A DNA stretch of 64,000 nucleotides from Neoceratodus forsteri (taxonomy: Eukaryota > Chordata > Ceratodontiformes > Ceratodontidae), in the NCBI GenBank assembly GCA_016271365.2, contig JADMNL010000028.1, positions 51,664,001-51,728,000 of the forward strand, given 5' to 3'. Positions 33,990-45,559 of this stretch are shown here, piece after piece. Position 1 is the first letter of the stretch; every line of letters starts with the position of its first letter. The translations under genes were made by a program, and so were the position numbers. The notes beneath the pieces are model-generated. The model was given only the letters and a program-made list of their open reading frames with translations. It did no database searches and had not been told where the DNA came from.

Positions 33990-34505
33990 GCACTCTGGCC
34001 TGCTACGTGAAGGTACCCTTGCTATAAGTGTCATTTTCACCTGCCTCCTTGTCAAACCCACCACTTGATTGGTGGCCACAGATCATGTGGCCTCAGATGA
34101 CCCCCCTCAGTCTCAATCCTAGTCCCCACTGGAAACCTGAGCATTGATTGCCGGTGATGGGGATTGAGAAAAGGAAAACCATCTCAGCCCTTCACGATTC
34201 CTGCTCCTCCAGTGTACTCTGCTGCTGAGAGAGAGATGGTACCAAATCAGGTGGGGACAGGGTGTAATGCAAAAGCATGCTGGAATGTACACTCTTGCCT
34301 CATAGTCAGACCTGTCACCTGACTGGCGGTCACATGTCATGTGGTCTAGGACAGCCCTCCTAGCCTTGGTCCCAGTTCTGGTCTTCATGGGAATCCTGAG
34401 GGTGATCATTGCTGGTGAGGGAGGAGCAAGACAACTGGCTCCCATCCCTTACAATTCCTGCTCCTCTGATCTGTCCTTCTGCTGGTGATATGGCACTGAA
34501 TCCTA
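33990..34505. repeat. tandem repeat of about 245 bp, two units
   Basis: CCACTTGATTGGTGGCCACA, ATCATGTGGCCTCAGATGAC and CAATTCCTGCTCCTC-type blocks occur twice (about 34058, 34083, 34193 and 34315, 34338, 34452), with unit length near 245-260 bp. A third, partial unit is at 35491-35600 beyond the CR1 insertion. No coding content is seen. Confidence 0.75.
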
Positions 34506-35490
34506 TTCTGGTCCGGTCCTATTCAACATCTTCATCAGTGACATTGCGCAGGATCTAGAAGGCAGAATTTCACTGTTCGCTGATGACACAAAGCTCTGTA
34601 ACAGAGTAGACACACCAGAGGGTGTAGACAGAATGAGAAGCGACCTGCAGAAACTTGTAGAATGGTCAGGGGTTTGGCAGTTGAAATTCAATGCAAAGAA
34701 GTGCAAGATAATGCATATGGGGCACAAAAACCCTGGCACAATATATCAGTTGGGGGTGAGGATATAGCATGCACCAAGCAGGAAAAGGATCTTGGGGTTG
34801 TCATCTCTGATGACCTCAAGGTAGGGAAACAGTGTGACAAGGCAGCAGGTAAAACAAATAGGATGCTGGGATGTATAGGCAGGGCATCACCAGCAGGAAG
34901 GGAGGTCATAATTCCACTATACAAGTCACTAGTGAGGCCCCACCTGGAGTACAGTGTACAGTTCTGGAGACCATACCTACGTGGGACATAGATAGGGTAG
35001 AGAAGGTTCAGAGGAGGGCAACAAAGATGGTGCATGGATTGCATCACAAGTCCTATGAAGACAGGTTGAAGGAACTGAACATGTACTCCCTGGAGGAGAG
35101 GAGGGAGAGAGGGGATATGATAGAGACACTCAAGTATCTTACAGGGAGGAACAGGGTGCAGGAAAACACTATTTTTAAGCGAAAAAGATGTTCCAGGATC
35201 AGAGGGCATGGGATGAAGTTGGAGGGAGGACGATTCAGAGGAAACATGAGAAAGAATTTCTTCACAGAACGGGTGGTGGACAAGTGGAACACCCTGCCAG
35301 AGGAAGTGGTGGGGGCTGAAACAATCACGGGATTTAAGAATGCATGGGATAGACATAAAGGAATTCTAGAGGTCAGGGGTAAGGGGAAACAGACTTCTAG
35401 GAAAACAAACTGAACTTACAAGCTCAAATGGGCAGACTAGGTGGGCCATAGGCCCTTATCTGCTGACACTGTCTATGTATCTATGTATCT
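34506..35490 (+). pseudogene. 5'-truncated CR1 LINE, RT C-terminal half
   Basis: The copy begins inside RT: FNIFISD, then the catalytic SLFADDTKLC (34572-34600), LQKLVEW and WQLKFNAKKCKIMH. After one shift, the frame 34871-35413 and 34662-34991 show DLGVVISDDLKV, LYKSLVRPHLEYSVQFW, VQRRATKM, LKELNMYSLEERRERGDMIE and WNTLPEEVV, a classic CR1 C-terminus. The 3' end is a short octamer-type tail (TATGTATC repeated, 35474-35490). GAATCC on both sides may be the target duplication. The ORF is only lightly damaged. Confidence 0.92.
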
Positions 35491-35600
35491 ATGAATCCGC
35501 TGGGAACAGAGTATAAAGTCAGAGAGTATGTCAGAATGTACAGTGCCATATTTTGGTCAAACTCACCACCCAACTGGTGGTTGTATGAATCCTGATGCTG
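35491..35600. repeat. third unit of the 245-bp tandem repeat (partial)
   Basis: GTCAGAATGTACAGTGCC and ACCACCCAACTGGTGGTTG match the corresponding parts of the units at 34270-34340. It continues the array after the CR1 insertion. Confidence 0.65.
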
Positions 35601-36123
35601 TGCCCTATCTTCCAGGTCTTTAAGATACTCTCTGCTCTCTCATCAATCTCTCTATATTGCTGTTATTCTGACTTGTCCCCACATGCAAGGACATTATTTG
35701 CTTCTTGCATATAAACTCATTCTCTGGACCCCCAGACTTCCTGCCAAAACCAGCTAAACATATACAGGAGGTAGTACCTGTATTCAGTCTCCAGCTTTTC
35801 CTTGAAGACATACTTAACCTTGTACAGTTTGGCCACTTGGCATTTGTCACACACAGAAACATAGAAATTGAAGGCAGATGAGGACCACTTAGTCTGCCCA
35901 TTTTCCATACCTAATGTAATACCACAGACCCTACTTGATCTCTGGCTTTTACGCTTCCTTTCCTACCCACTAAGGTTCCCTTGAGCCTGTCCCATGCATT
36001 CTTGAATTCCGTCACAGTTTCTGTCCCCACCACCACCTCTGAGATGCTCTTCTATGCATCCATCACTCTTTCTGTGAAGAAGTATTTTCTCATGTTTCCC
36101 CAGAGTCTAGCCCCCCTCCAGCT

Positions 36124-37597
36124 TCATAGCATGAACCCTTGTTCTTGAACATCTTTTTCTCTGAAAAATGCTACTCTCTTGTATTTTACATCTACCTGTG
36201 AGGTATTTGAAAGGCTGTCATATTTCCCCCTCTCCCTCCTTTCCTCCAGTGTGTACATATTGAGGTCCTTTAGTTTCCCATCATAGGGCTTTTGGTGCAG
36301 ACCCTGCACCATTTTAGTGTGCCCTGCTCTGGACTGTCTCCACTCTCTATGGCCTTCCAGAGATGTGGTCTCCAGAACTGGACACAGTACTCTAAATGAG
36401 GTCTCACCAATGATCTGTACAGTACAGCGGTAACACCACCTCCTTCTTTCTGAGGTGATACCACTTCCTATGCACCTTAGCATACCACTGGCTCTCCCCA
36501 CTGCCCTATCACACTGTTTGGCCATGTTTATGTCATCAGATATGATTACCCCCAGGTCTCTTTCCTGATTGACAGTCTCCAGTACCACTCCCTCCATCTT
36601 ATATTCCATTCTTGGGCTTCTGTGCCCCAAGTGCATGATTTTGCACTTCTTTGCATTGAAATTTAGTTGTCACGCTCTTGACCGCTTCTCAGTCTTTCTT
36701 AGATCCCCCTTCATTTTTCCACCCCCTGAAGTGTCTACCATGCTGCAGATCTGTGTGTCATCTGCAAAAAGGTATACCTTCCCTTCTAACTCCTACAATG
36801 TCACTAATAAAGACATTAAAGAGGACCTGTCTCAGTACTGATCCTTGTGGCACCCCACTGGTCACCTTCCCTTCCTCAGAGTGAACTCCATTTACCACCA
36901 CCCTCTGTCACCTATCCCCTAACCAATTTCTTACCCAGTTTATCACCTTAGGACCCACTTCCAGTCTGCCCAGCTTGTTTACAAGTCACCTATATGGAAT
37001 GGTGTTGAAGGCCTTACTGAAATCTAGGCAGACCACGACCACTGTTCCACCCTGATCTAACTCCATGATCACCGAGTTGAAGAAATCTATCAGATTTGTT
37101 TGACATGACCTCCCCCCACTGAATCCATGCTGCCTGGGATCCTATAAGCTGCTGGATTCTAGATATTCCACAATCCTTTGCTTCAGTAGTGATCCCATTA
37201 ATTTTCCTGCCACCAAAGTCGGGCTGACTGGCCTGTAGTTGCCAGCCTAATCCTTTCTACCACTTCTGTGGAGTGGGACTACATCTTCTCTCCTCCAGTC
37301 CTCCAGAACCACTCCTGTCTCCGGTGAGTGGCTGAGCAGGACTTTCAGTGGTGCAGCAAGCACCCCTCTGAGCTCCTTCAATATCCTTGGATGTATCACA
37401 TCTGGCCCCATTGCCTTGTCTACTTTAAGACTTGTGAGTTCCTTGAGGACTCTGTCTTCTGTAAATGGACTGGTGTCCACTTCCCTTCCTGCGATGCTCC
37501 TGTCACTTAACTGTGGACCCCCACCTTCCTCTTCCTCTGTAAATACTGAACAAAAATATTTGTTCAGAACATCTGCTTTTTCCTGATCCTCCTCCAC
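36124..37597 (-). pseudogene. CR1 reverse transcriptase
   Basis: 37597-37247 holds the RT start: YFCSVFTEEEE, MGPDVIHPRILKELRGVLA and VLEDWRREDVVPLH. The catalytic FADDTQIC is encoded at about 36769-36745. 36636-36124 holds the C-terminus (RDLGVIISDDINMAKQCDRA, LKDLNMYTLEERRERG) after a shift. Motifs follow CR1 and not L2. The 3' region 36120-35845 is untranslated. Confidence 0.88.
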
Positions 37598-37999
37598 ACA
37601 CTCCCCCCTTCCCTCTTCAACTTTACAATCCTCCCCCTGGTCTTTCTGCTTTTGCTTATGTACCTAAAAAATGTCTTGTCACCTTACTTTACAACCTGGG
37701 CTATTTTCTCCTTCATTTGCACCTTTGCACTCCTGACTGCTTTCCCTGCCTCCCTCTGCTTCTCTTGATATACTTCCCTCTCCTCTTCCCTCTGTGTCTC
37801 CTTACACCTCCTGAATGGTAACTATTTTGTGCTAACAGCTATGTCTTTTGAGAACCATAGCAATCTCTTTTTCCTCTTGCTTTTGCTTACTTGCTTAACG
37901 CAGAGGTTTGTTGCCTTCACTATTGCCCATTCTAGTTTTGCCCACTGTTCATCCACCCCATTCAAGTCCTCCCCCCCCCCACCATGGCATCCCTCAGGC

Positions 38000-38600
38000 A
38001 TTTCCCCATCTTTGTTAATCGGCCCTCCTGAAGTCCAGGACCTTTGCCTTTGTGTGGTTCCACTGTGCCACAGTACTTATATTGAACCACATTGTACAGT
38101 GATCACTGGTCCCCAGGTGGCCACCCACTGTGATGTCTGCAACACTGTCCCCACTGGTGAGTACAAGGTCAAATATTGCTGCCCCATGAGTGGGTCCTTT
38201 TACTAGTTGCCTGAGGAATGCCCCCTCCAGGAAGTCCATGATGATTGAACCCCCCCCACCAACAACACCTCCCCCTTAGTCACTATCTTTTGAATGGCTT
38301 CCACCAGAACCTTGTCCATTTCCTCCCCTTGTGCTTGGGGTCTGTAGATCATGCCAGTGTGAACAGCGGCTCCATTTCCCATCTCTAGGGAGACCCACAG
38401 TGCCTCCGTCCCTCCCTCCCTGCATTCCAGTTGCTCTTATGCTATTCCTCATGTAAAAAGCCACGCCTCCCATTGTGTTACCCACCCTGTCCTTCCTGAA
38501 CAGAGTATAGCCTGGTATGCTGATATCCCAATCATGAAAGCAAAGAAGGGATGTGCACTGTGTTGGGGTGCTCGCAGACAAAATACAGAAAAGGAATTAC
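38000..38600 (-). pseudogene. CR1 endonuclease remnants
   Basis: 38581-38276 contains IPGYTLFRKDRVGNTMGGVA, and 38239-38015 contains LVKGPTHGAAIFDLVLT and GGHLGTSDHCTMWFNI with the S-D-H catalytic box. Together they are the apurinic-type endonuclease of CR1 in two frames. The N-terminal part is too decayed to place, probably around 38600-38850. Confidence 0.8.
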
Positions 38601-39339
38601 AATCCAAAATGCATTAAGGCGTGTTTCCATTTTTTTGCACATAATCACGTTGGCTTTTTAATATCTCCTCACTTTAAGGTGGTGCATACTGAGCCCAGTC
38701 ATGGTTCTCATTGCACCATGGTTTGGTAAAACTGACAATATCCAGGTCAGCCTCTGCCACAATGGCCTCCTAGTCAGGATTTTGTTACCCAGACTTCGAG
38801 CATTTGTACACATGGCCTTCTAAATTCTGTTTCCACCCTTCTTGTCATCCTCTCTTCTTCCTTCTTGCCTACTGTCCTTACCCCCTCTGCCTTCATTCCC
38901 TTCCCACTTCATTTCTAACATTCTGCTTTTCCTGTGTTTAGGTACCTTTGTGGATTTTCCTCCCTTTGGGTTCTCCCTCTTGATAACTTCAACTTCCTGG
39001 GGAGGAGGGAGAGACAGTTTAAGTCTGCCTGCTTCTTCCCCACCCCCCCTTGCCTAGTTAAACTGCTCACCAATGTAGCATTTATACTGCCCACTGAGGA
39101 CTTTGGTTCCTCTCCCAGATGGATGCAGGCCATCACACCTATATAGGCCTTTATCCCTCCAGGTGGGACCCTGGTCCTCAACGTAGCCGAATCTCTCCTC
39201 TCCTCTCCTCTCTGTACCACTCCTTTAACCATGCATTGAAGCTCTTGATATAGAGAGCCATATCTTCCTCCCTGTCATAGACAGACAACACCTCAGAAAA
39301 GACCACTGAGCATGCTACCTGCCTAAGACTCCTCCCCAA

Positions 39340-40005
39340 CTCCTAGAACTCCTCCTGCACCATGCTAGCCGCACCCCTAGCCAGGTTATTTGTCCCTAGG
39401 TGGATTATGACATCCAGCTCTCCCTCCCATCCTGCTGTCCTTGCGATCCACAGGATCTGCGATCCATCCCTATAAGACATGGTGCAGGATGGGCAGCTAT
39501 TCTCCTGCTCCCCCTCCCTCACTGTTCCCAAGTCTATCCCCTCATGATGGAGTCCCCCACCAGGAGTTGCTTCCTCCTCCTCCTCCACCTCTAGGGTACT
39601 CTGCCACCCTCCTTGGGTCTGCACTACGGAGGACCCCCCCGTATCCTCCCTGGTCACTACTGTAGGTGCCTCCATGACACAGTCCCACCCCACCTGAGTG
39701 GAGTAGGAGTTGAGTAGTGGTACCACATGGGGGATGTGCCTCTGATCCACTACCTTCACCCTTCCTGAGCCCACTACAGTCCAACCGCTCCTCCTCCTTG
39801 GCAACCTTTGAGGCAGTGATAGCAGACTTGGTGGTCCCTGGGTGGGGGAGGAGGCCTAACAAATCCTAACCAACTCAGCCTGGAGTCAAGCAACCTCCCC
39901 CCGCAGTCCAGCGAGGTGCCCACAGATGGGGCAACACCACAATCTCCAGAACTTCTGCCTGAAAACTGCTGCCCCACAGCCACTGCATTGCACCACTCCC
40001 AGCAT
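39340..40005 (-). pseudogene. CR1 ORF1 with zinc motif and esterase-like segment
   Basis: ATG at 40005 opens MLGVVQCSGCGAAVF followed by CCPICGHLAGLRGE, two Cys pairs that could bind zinc, and then a TGA. Later frames contain DVIIHLGTNNLARG (39420-39380), the conserved block of the SGNH-esterase-like domain known in CR1 ORF1 proteins. The protein would chaperone CR1 RNA. Stops and shifts break it. The 3' part of ORF1 toward 38850 is not clear. Confidence 0.78.
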
Positions 40006-40189
40006 GTCTATTTCCTACCCTGCTTGCTTTGTTTTCCTTTCTTTGAACCCTTTTGTACCCCTAACCTAGATAGGGTGTTTAACCTCTTCCCAACTTTCTG
40101 TTTGACCCTACCACTTCTCCTTCCCTAGCAGTGTGTGCTTACGAGCAAGAGTTTCATAGAACTCTTGTCACACTTGTCTTACGTCCCCA

Positions 40190-42762
40190 CTGCTATGTAG
40201 AGTGTCCAGCTGCCAGTTGCCTCATTGGGCTGACTGTGGTGGGCTTTCCTTGTTGCATTTGTATGTAGCCCTAGTGCCATAGGCCAGTGGGCTACTACCC
40301 CTGTCTGCATACCTGTATGCCGGTTGAGGGGCCTGGGTTTGGATCTGACTGTGACCAGTGACCCTATTCTAACTTTAATACTATTAACACAGTGCCTCCA
40401 TACAGATAATTCCTTAACTGGGTTAGATGTTGTGTTAGCACAGCCCTCTGGGAAGTTGTACCTACCCTCAAACCCACCTAGTGAACCAACACCCAACAAT
40501 TGCAATAAAACACTTTACTTTGCATGCAATACCCCAAATCCACATAACATGTTTACTTGTTAACTGAGACCCATAAAACACCCTTCACACAGCAATTTCC
40601 AACAACAAAACACAGCTTTATTGGCAGTGAGGGGTTGGGAATGGGGTGCTTGGAAAAGGATAGCTGTGGAAAAAATGTAGCTAGTAAAGGATTGAGAACA
40701 AATAACAACATGAGATCCCATGGGCCAGCCCACCCCCACTGGTACCAGTGTCTACCCTGATAGTTCTTAAGGGTACCCACAAGGTGCAGGCCTGTTTTTT
40801 GCTATAGGTTGACCATATGTTAGGTCCCGATTACTTGATAAAAGTGCTTTGATTATGAAAATTAAATTTTCCTTTACCCTTTCCAGGAGCCAGGTTCTGG
40901 GTACTCACTGTTCATAGATCTCAGATGCAATGGAGTATGGAGCTTCTTAGTCAGTGTAGCACAGGGCAGGAAAAGACCAGCCTTGGTTCCCCTGCCAGGA
41001 TGGAACTTGCTCGAGGATCTTGCAGATGGTCACCCTGATTGTAGTTCAGGTCGCTTGTCACCTTCAGCCGCTTCTGGCTCGTTGCAGAGCTCTGTGGTAA
41101 GACCACAACAGCCCCAGAAGTCCAAGACCCTGGCTCCCCACAATGGATCCAAGCAAGCACCGGGGACCTCCCGAGACAGTGAGTCCTACTTGGAAGGGGA
41201 TAACTGATTCCTTCTCTGGCTCTGGTCGAGACCTCCCAGATGGTGGGGGTCCTCCTGTAGTACCTGCACTGAATTCAAAACCAGCAGAAATCACAGGCAG
41301 TTACTCAAGCAAAGTTCAGTGCCAGTTGGCATGGGTGCTAGCCCTAGATCAATGAAGTACAGGTTCAATCAACAGGGGGATCCAAACACAACAGGCCTCT
41401 GCACACCAGTCCGCATTCTCCAGTTAGAAAATGTCCACAACCTTTCCTTCAGCTGCAGCTGGGACACAGCTCTCAGCCACTTCAACCAGTTCACTCAGGA
41501 AATGTACAGCTCCTGGCTAGCACCCCAAAGTCCAGAGATGCTTTGCCTCCTCAGAATCCCAAGTGCAGTCCCACACAGCTAAAACAAACTCTCAGAAGCA
41601 GGTGTGGCATTCAGATAGAACAGCTCAGTCCTCTTAGCTCAATTCAATCCACCAATGCAGGGTTTCTGCAGCACTTAGCTCCTCCCCAAATACTCCACAG
41701 CTCACAGTACCTGGAGAATCAAGGTATCATTTCAGTCTCTCACTCTCTTTTCCTTGCTGAACTTTTCCTGAACACAGCAATCTCCTCAAAAATCCTGGGA
41801 AAGGCCTCCCTAGTCCAGATCCACTCTTGCAGGAGTCTTCTGACTCATACAGAGCCCAGGAACAGACTGACTCAATCCCAGAAAGTTCACTGAGTTTCAG
41901 CCTGGAAACCCAGGTTCTGATTGGCTGATGGAGCCTATCAATTATCTATAAACAAAGAGATCAGTATTGTCTAGTGGCTTATTGAGGCATGATCAAGGAC
42001 CCTGAATTAGTCCTCTCCTTTTTCCAGGAGTCCCTTTGATTCAATTTTTGTCACCTAGATAAGTGATTGACTGCTGGGTGGGGTCATAGTGTCATCAATA
42101 TGTCTGCTCCCATTCAGTCGGATGCAGTCCAACACAGTTCCCCACCTGTTCAGCCCTGGTGCAGCCAAGCAGAATATTTATTTACCCCCACAGTATTGTA
42201 GCCCCAACTGCCCATGTAAAATGAGCCCACTCTTGCTCAGTAACTCCCAGTACTTTTTTAGTTGCTGCCACCGAAACACAGTCCCCCTAGGCAGCAGCAA
42301 CTTCCTCATTAATATTAATGAGGTCTCATCTTTATTCATGAGTTCTCATTTATGCCCCGATTCAGCACTTCTTGGCGCTCCTTATCTAAAATATCTAGAG
42401 GGCTGTCTTAGCCCTTGCTTTGGTCCCCGGTCCCCAAATAGCTGAGCAAGGGCACTGGGACCACTTACATGTTTCCTGATTGAACGCAAAAGGCTGTTGG
42501 TAAGATCAAGCGCTTTATGTGCATGCTCAATCACTGCCTTGCTCCAAGGAGCAAAACAGCGACGATCACAACTAAGTTTTAAAGCCCAAATGGGGCTGAC
42601 ATTGAAGGAAGAGCTGTACGGGGAACCTGGGGAGCATCACAGACTTGGGCTGTGGCAGGGAAATGCTGGGGATCACCAGAAAGAGAAGGTAAAATGGGAG
42701 AAAAAAATGGGAGGAAACCGGGGGGGAGGGGAATTAATATAAGTCCCCAAAAGGGGGTTACA
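40190..42762 (-). repeat. LTR A (3' LTR), about 2.6 kb
   Basis: The right boundary is set by TGTAACCCCC on the minus strand (42762-42753), immediately preceded by a purine-rich GGCAGGGGAGAGA tract. The left boundary near 40190 is approximate. 40258-41190 matches 54751-55445 and its continuation at 63757-64000 closely. AATAAA on the minus strand at 40622-40617 within CCAATAAAGCTGTG is the likely polyadenylation signal, also present in LTR C. Small frames inside are not genes. Confidence 0.75.
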
Positions 42763-43300
42763 TCTCTCCCCTGCCTGCAAAACTTGAAGTCCTTGTCAAA
42801 TCTATAATAAGCTAGTAATTATAATAACCTTTACTATATACATTATTGAACATATACTATATCAGACCTGATACATAACAACTATATACAGTATAACATG
42901 CTATCCCTTTAAATGATACCTTTGGAAATACTTTGTCATGACAGCGTAAATGTAATTATTACACAAGTCATATTTGCCTCACCCCAGAAAATTACAGAAC
43001 TTTTTGGTTTCAACTCTTAGACATTAAATCTCATTTTTCCATAAACCAACCTGTACCTCATAGACCCCCTTTTTTTGCGTACCAAGGGCCCTGCCTATAC
43101 TGGGTGGAGGTTCTGATTTTAATTTGGGAGGAGGCAGTGAAGACTATTTTGGGCAGGGAGTTGCTTGTGATGCACACTCCCTTGTGGCCAATGTTCATTG
43201 GCAGGTTAGAAAGGCACTCAGGCGTGTCATAGGTAAGCCAAACCACAGGTTTTACTGCTCTTCTGATCATCTAGGCAGGGGAGGCATGAACACCTGGCTT
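42763..43300 (-). other. provirus 3' internal noncoding region
   Basis: A polypurine tract lies at the LTR A edge (42763-42778), followed by AT-rich sequence and a unique stretch without recognisable coding, up to the end of the acidic frame. Confidence 0.55.
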
Positions 43301-43795
43301 TCAACACTGGTGTTCGGGGATCAGTCCTGGGTCACTGTCTAGCAATACAGCAGCCTCCGAAGGAAGAGGTGCCTCTGCACTTTCTTGAACATCAGAGCAT
43401 GACTTAGGCTCAGCATTTGGCACATTATCATTGTTTTCTGACTCTCTGGACTCATCCTGGCTGAAGATAGGTATTTTCATGGAATGGGTGTCATCCACAA
43501 CACAGCTGACAGTTTCAGGATCACCAGCACTCTCTTCAGAATGAAGCGGTTCACTTAGCCCACTTGGTTCAGCATCACTTGTGGTTTCACTAACATGTTC
43601 ACTCCTAGACTCCTCGGGTCCAGGCACATTAAGTTTGGATAACTCCGCCATACAGAGGGAATCTGCAGTCTTAGAGGCTACACTTTGTGCATCACTCTCT
43701 GAAGGTTCAGGAGCAATGGAGAGAGCAGGATTATCGTAGACCTCAGGGCTGTTAGCACCATCATGAAAAGTAGGACAGAAAGCTCCTTGGAACAC
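43301..43795 (-). CDS. acidic Ser/Glu-rich frame downstream of integrase
   Basis: A 164-codon frame with a strong Glu/Ser/Asp bias (SESDAQSVASK, SRESENNDNVPNAE) and no known domain. It follows the integrase C-terminus and may be its C-terminal extension or an additional small ORF of this Gypsy lineage. Its being open while its neighbours are broken may be chance. Confidence 0.4.
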   Translation of the reverse strand: MFQGAFCPTFHDGANSPEVYDNPALSIAPEPSESDAQSVASKTADSLCMAELSKLNVPGPEESRSEHVSETTSDAEPSGLSEPLHSEESAGDPETVSCVVDDTHSMKIPIFSQDESRESENNDNVPNAEPKSCSDVQESAEAPLPSEAAVLLDSDPGLIPEHQC

Positions 43796-43816
43796 TTGGC
43801 TTAATTCAAGAGAAGT

Positions 43817-45010
43817 TTAATAAACCATACAAAACTCACTGTCACTATGGTCAGACTGGGTGTCATTGTCAGTTGCAGCGTTACTGGTAGAAGATTCTGG
43901 CTGTTGGGCAGCAGAAGGCTGTGCTAGTTGTTTATTATGGGTAGCAGATCTGGTCACTGGTCCAGTGGGAGCCGCAGCTTGTGACACTGTGTCCAAAATA
44001 ATTTGCCCAATTGGCAGAAGGTGCTTTGTGCCTATAATTCTCACAGCTTGAAGGTCTCCTGCTGGGTGCACTTTGTACACTGGTAAGTCATTTAGTTGGC
44101 TGGCGACAATAAATGGAATATGGCTCCAACAATCGGCTATTTTGTGCTTACCCTGAAATCCCAAATTACGCATTAGTACATGGTCTCCAGGTTTAAGCTC
44201 ATAGGCTTTATACGTTTCTCATGACAAGCCTTGTTGACCAGGTTTTCTTTGCTGCCATGGTGCTTGCAAGTTGGTGTGCATGATTTAGTTGAGCTTTTAA
44301 GTTCTTGACATACTTCAGGTAGTTGTCTGATCAAGCACCATCCAGGGAAACCCAAAGCAGATATCAATTGAAAGGTGAGCTTCATGGCGAACATGAGGTG
44401 GTAGGGTGAAAACCCAGTTGCATCATTCTTTGTACAGTTATAGGCATGTACAAGAGCACTGATCTGTTGGCTCCACCTTGGCTTATCCTTAGGATGCAAG
44501 CTACCGAGTATGTCGAGCAAAGTCTGATTGAACCTCTCCAGTTGCTGGTCTCCCTTAGGATAATGGGGGTAGTTCTGGATTTTCACATACCCCAGAAGGA
44601 CAATAATTCTTTAATGAGGTGACTCTCAAAGTCTCATCCCTGATCTAAATGAATCCTCTGAGGAGCATCGTAGTGGACAAAGAATTTTTTCATGAGGAGT
44701 TTGGCTACAGTAGCTGCCTTTTGGTCTTTTGTTGGATATGCCTGGGCATATCTTGTAAAATGATTTGTTACTACTAACACGTTGGCAATGTTTTTTGAGT
44801 CTGGCTTCAGGCTTAAGAAATCGATGCAGATCAGTTCCATTGGTGCACTAGTAGTGATGTTAGCTAATGGAGCTGCTCTCTGAGGTTGAGCTTTTCACTG
44901 AAGAAATCTACTGCAGGTTTTCAGATACTGGTCAATGTCCAGCCCCATTTTAGGCCAGTAAAAGCATAGATAAGCTAAGTCCAGAGTTTTTCACTGCCTA
45001 AATGTCCCAT
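43817..45010 (-). pseudogene. Gypsy integrase
   Basis: MELICIDFLSLKPDS and NVLVVTNHFTRYAQAYPTKD (44840-44760) carry the first catalytic Asp. RIHLDQG (about 44650) has the second. GDQQLERFNQTLLDILGSL (44560-44500) has the Glu. The C-terminal part continues in the frame 44173-43817 with LPVYKVHPAG. A decayed Cys/His region lies upstream near 44900-45000. Each part is in a different frame. It would insert the cDNA. Confidence 0.88.
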
Positions 45011-45559
45011 GTTGTCATGCAGAGCTTTTAGCATAACACTTTTAAACCTGATGGGCAGTACTAGTTGCTTATTGACAATCTCTCCTTGGCTATCAGTTAG
45101 TTCTCTGTACAAAGTTGCTCATTTAGCTTGAGTTTAGTCCCTTCTTGTAAAAGTAAAGCAGTTTTGAGGTCCTTGGACTGCATTTTAGAAATGTCTTTGC
45201 CCTTCCTTAAAGCAATCAGAACTGGTTTGATCAGTGGGTGTAATACCGTCCTTTCTGGATGTCAGCTGGAGTTAGCTGTGAAGCGGGCTCAAGTCCAAGG
45301 TTGCAAAGTTACAGTATGCTACAGGGAGGCATGTATCAGGAGGTCCCAAGCAATCTGCCAAGCAATTTACAATCTCAGAGGGGGGTCTCATCACAATCAA
45401 ACTTGTGGCTTAGTGCTTTTACTGACTGCTCAGGAATATTCACCCACTGTTGGCCTGAGGTATGCCATTGTGAAAGGGCATCGACATCAGTGTGATTCAG
45501 GCCGGGTCAGTACTCCACTGCATAATCATATGTTGATACAGCTGAGAGCCATCAGTACC

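Larger units (their letters stand above)
35845..40010 (-). mobile_element. CR1 LINE, nearly full length
   Basis: The order on the minus strand is ORF1 (from 40005), endonuclease (about 38600-38000), RT (about 37600-36124) and a 3' untranslated region ending near 35845 in TTTCTATGTTTCTGTG. Several shifts and stops are present. It is a different, more complete copy than the plus-strand CR1 at 34506-35490. Confidence 0.88.

Noticed and set aside
34688..35356. 222-codon minus-strand open frame
   Set aside because: It is antisense to the well-supported CR1 reverse transcriptase and has no domain of its own.
41143..41893. Open frames in LTR A as an accessory gene
   Set aside because: LTR C has no matching open frame where the two align and the composition is not protein-like; treated as LTR sequence.
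43301..43795. Envelope gene downstream of integrase
   Set aside because: The frame has no signal peptide, no transmembrane segment and no cleavage-site-like motif; it is acidic and low-complexity.
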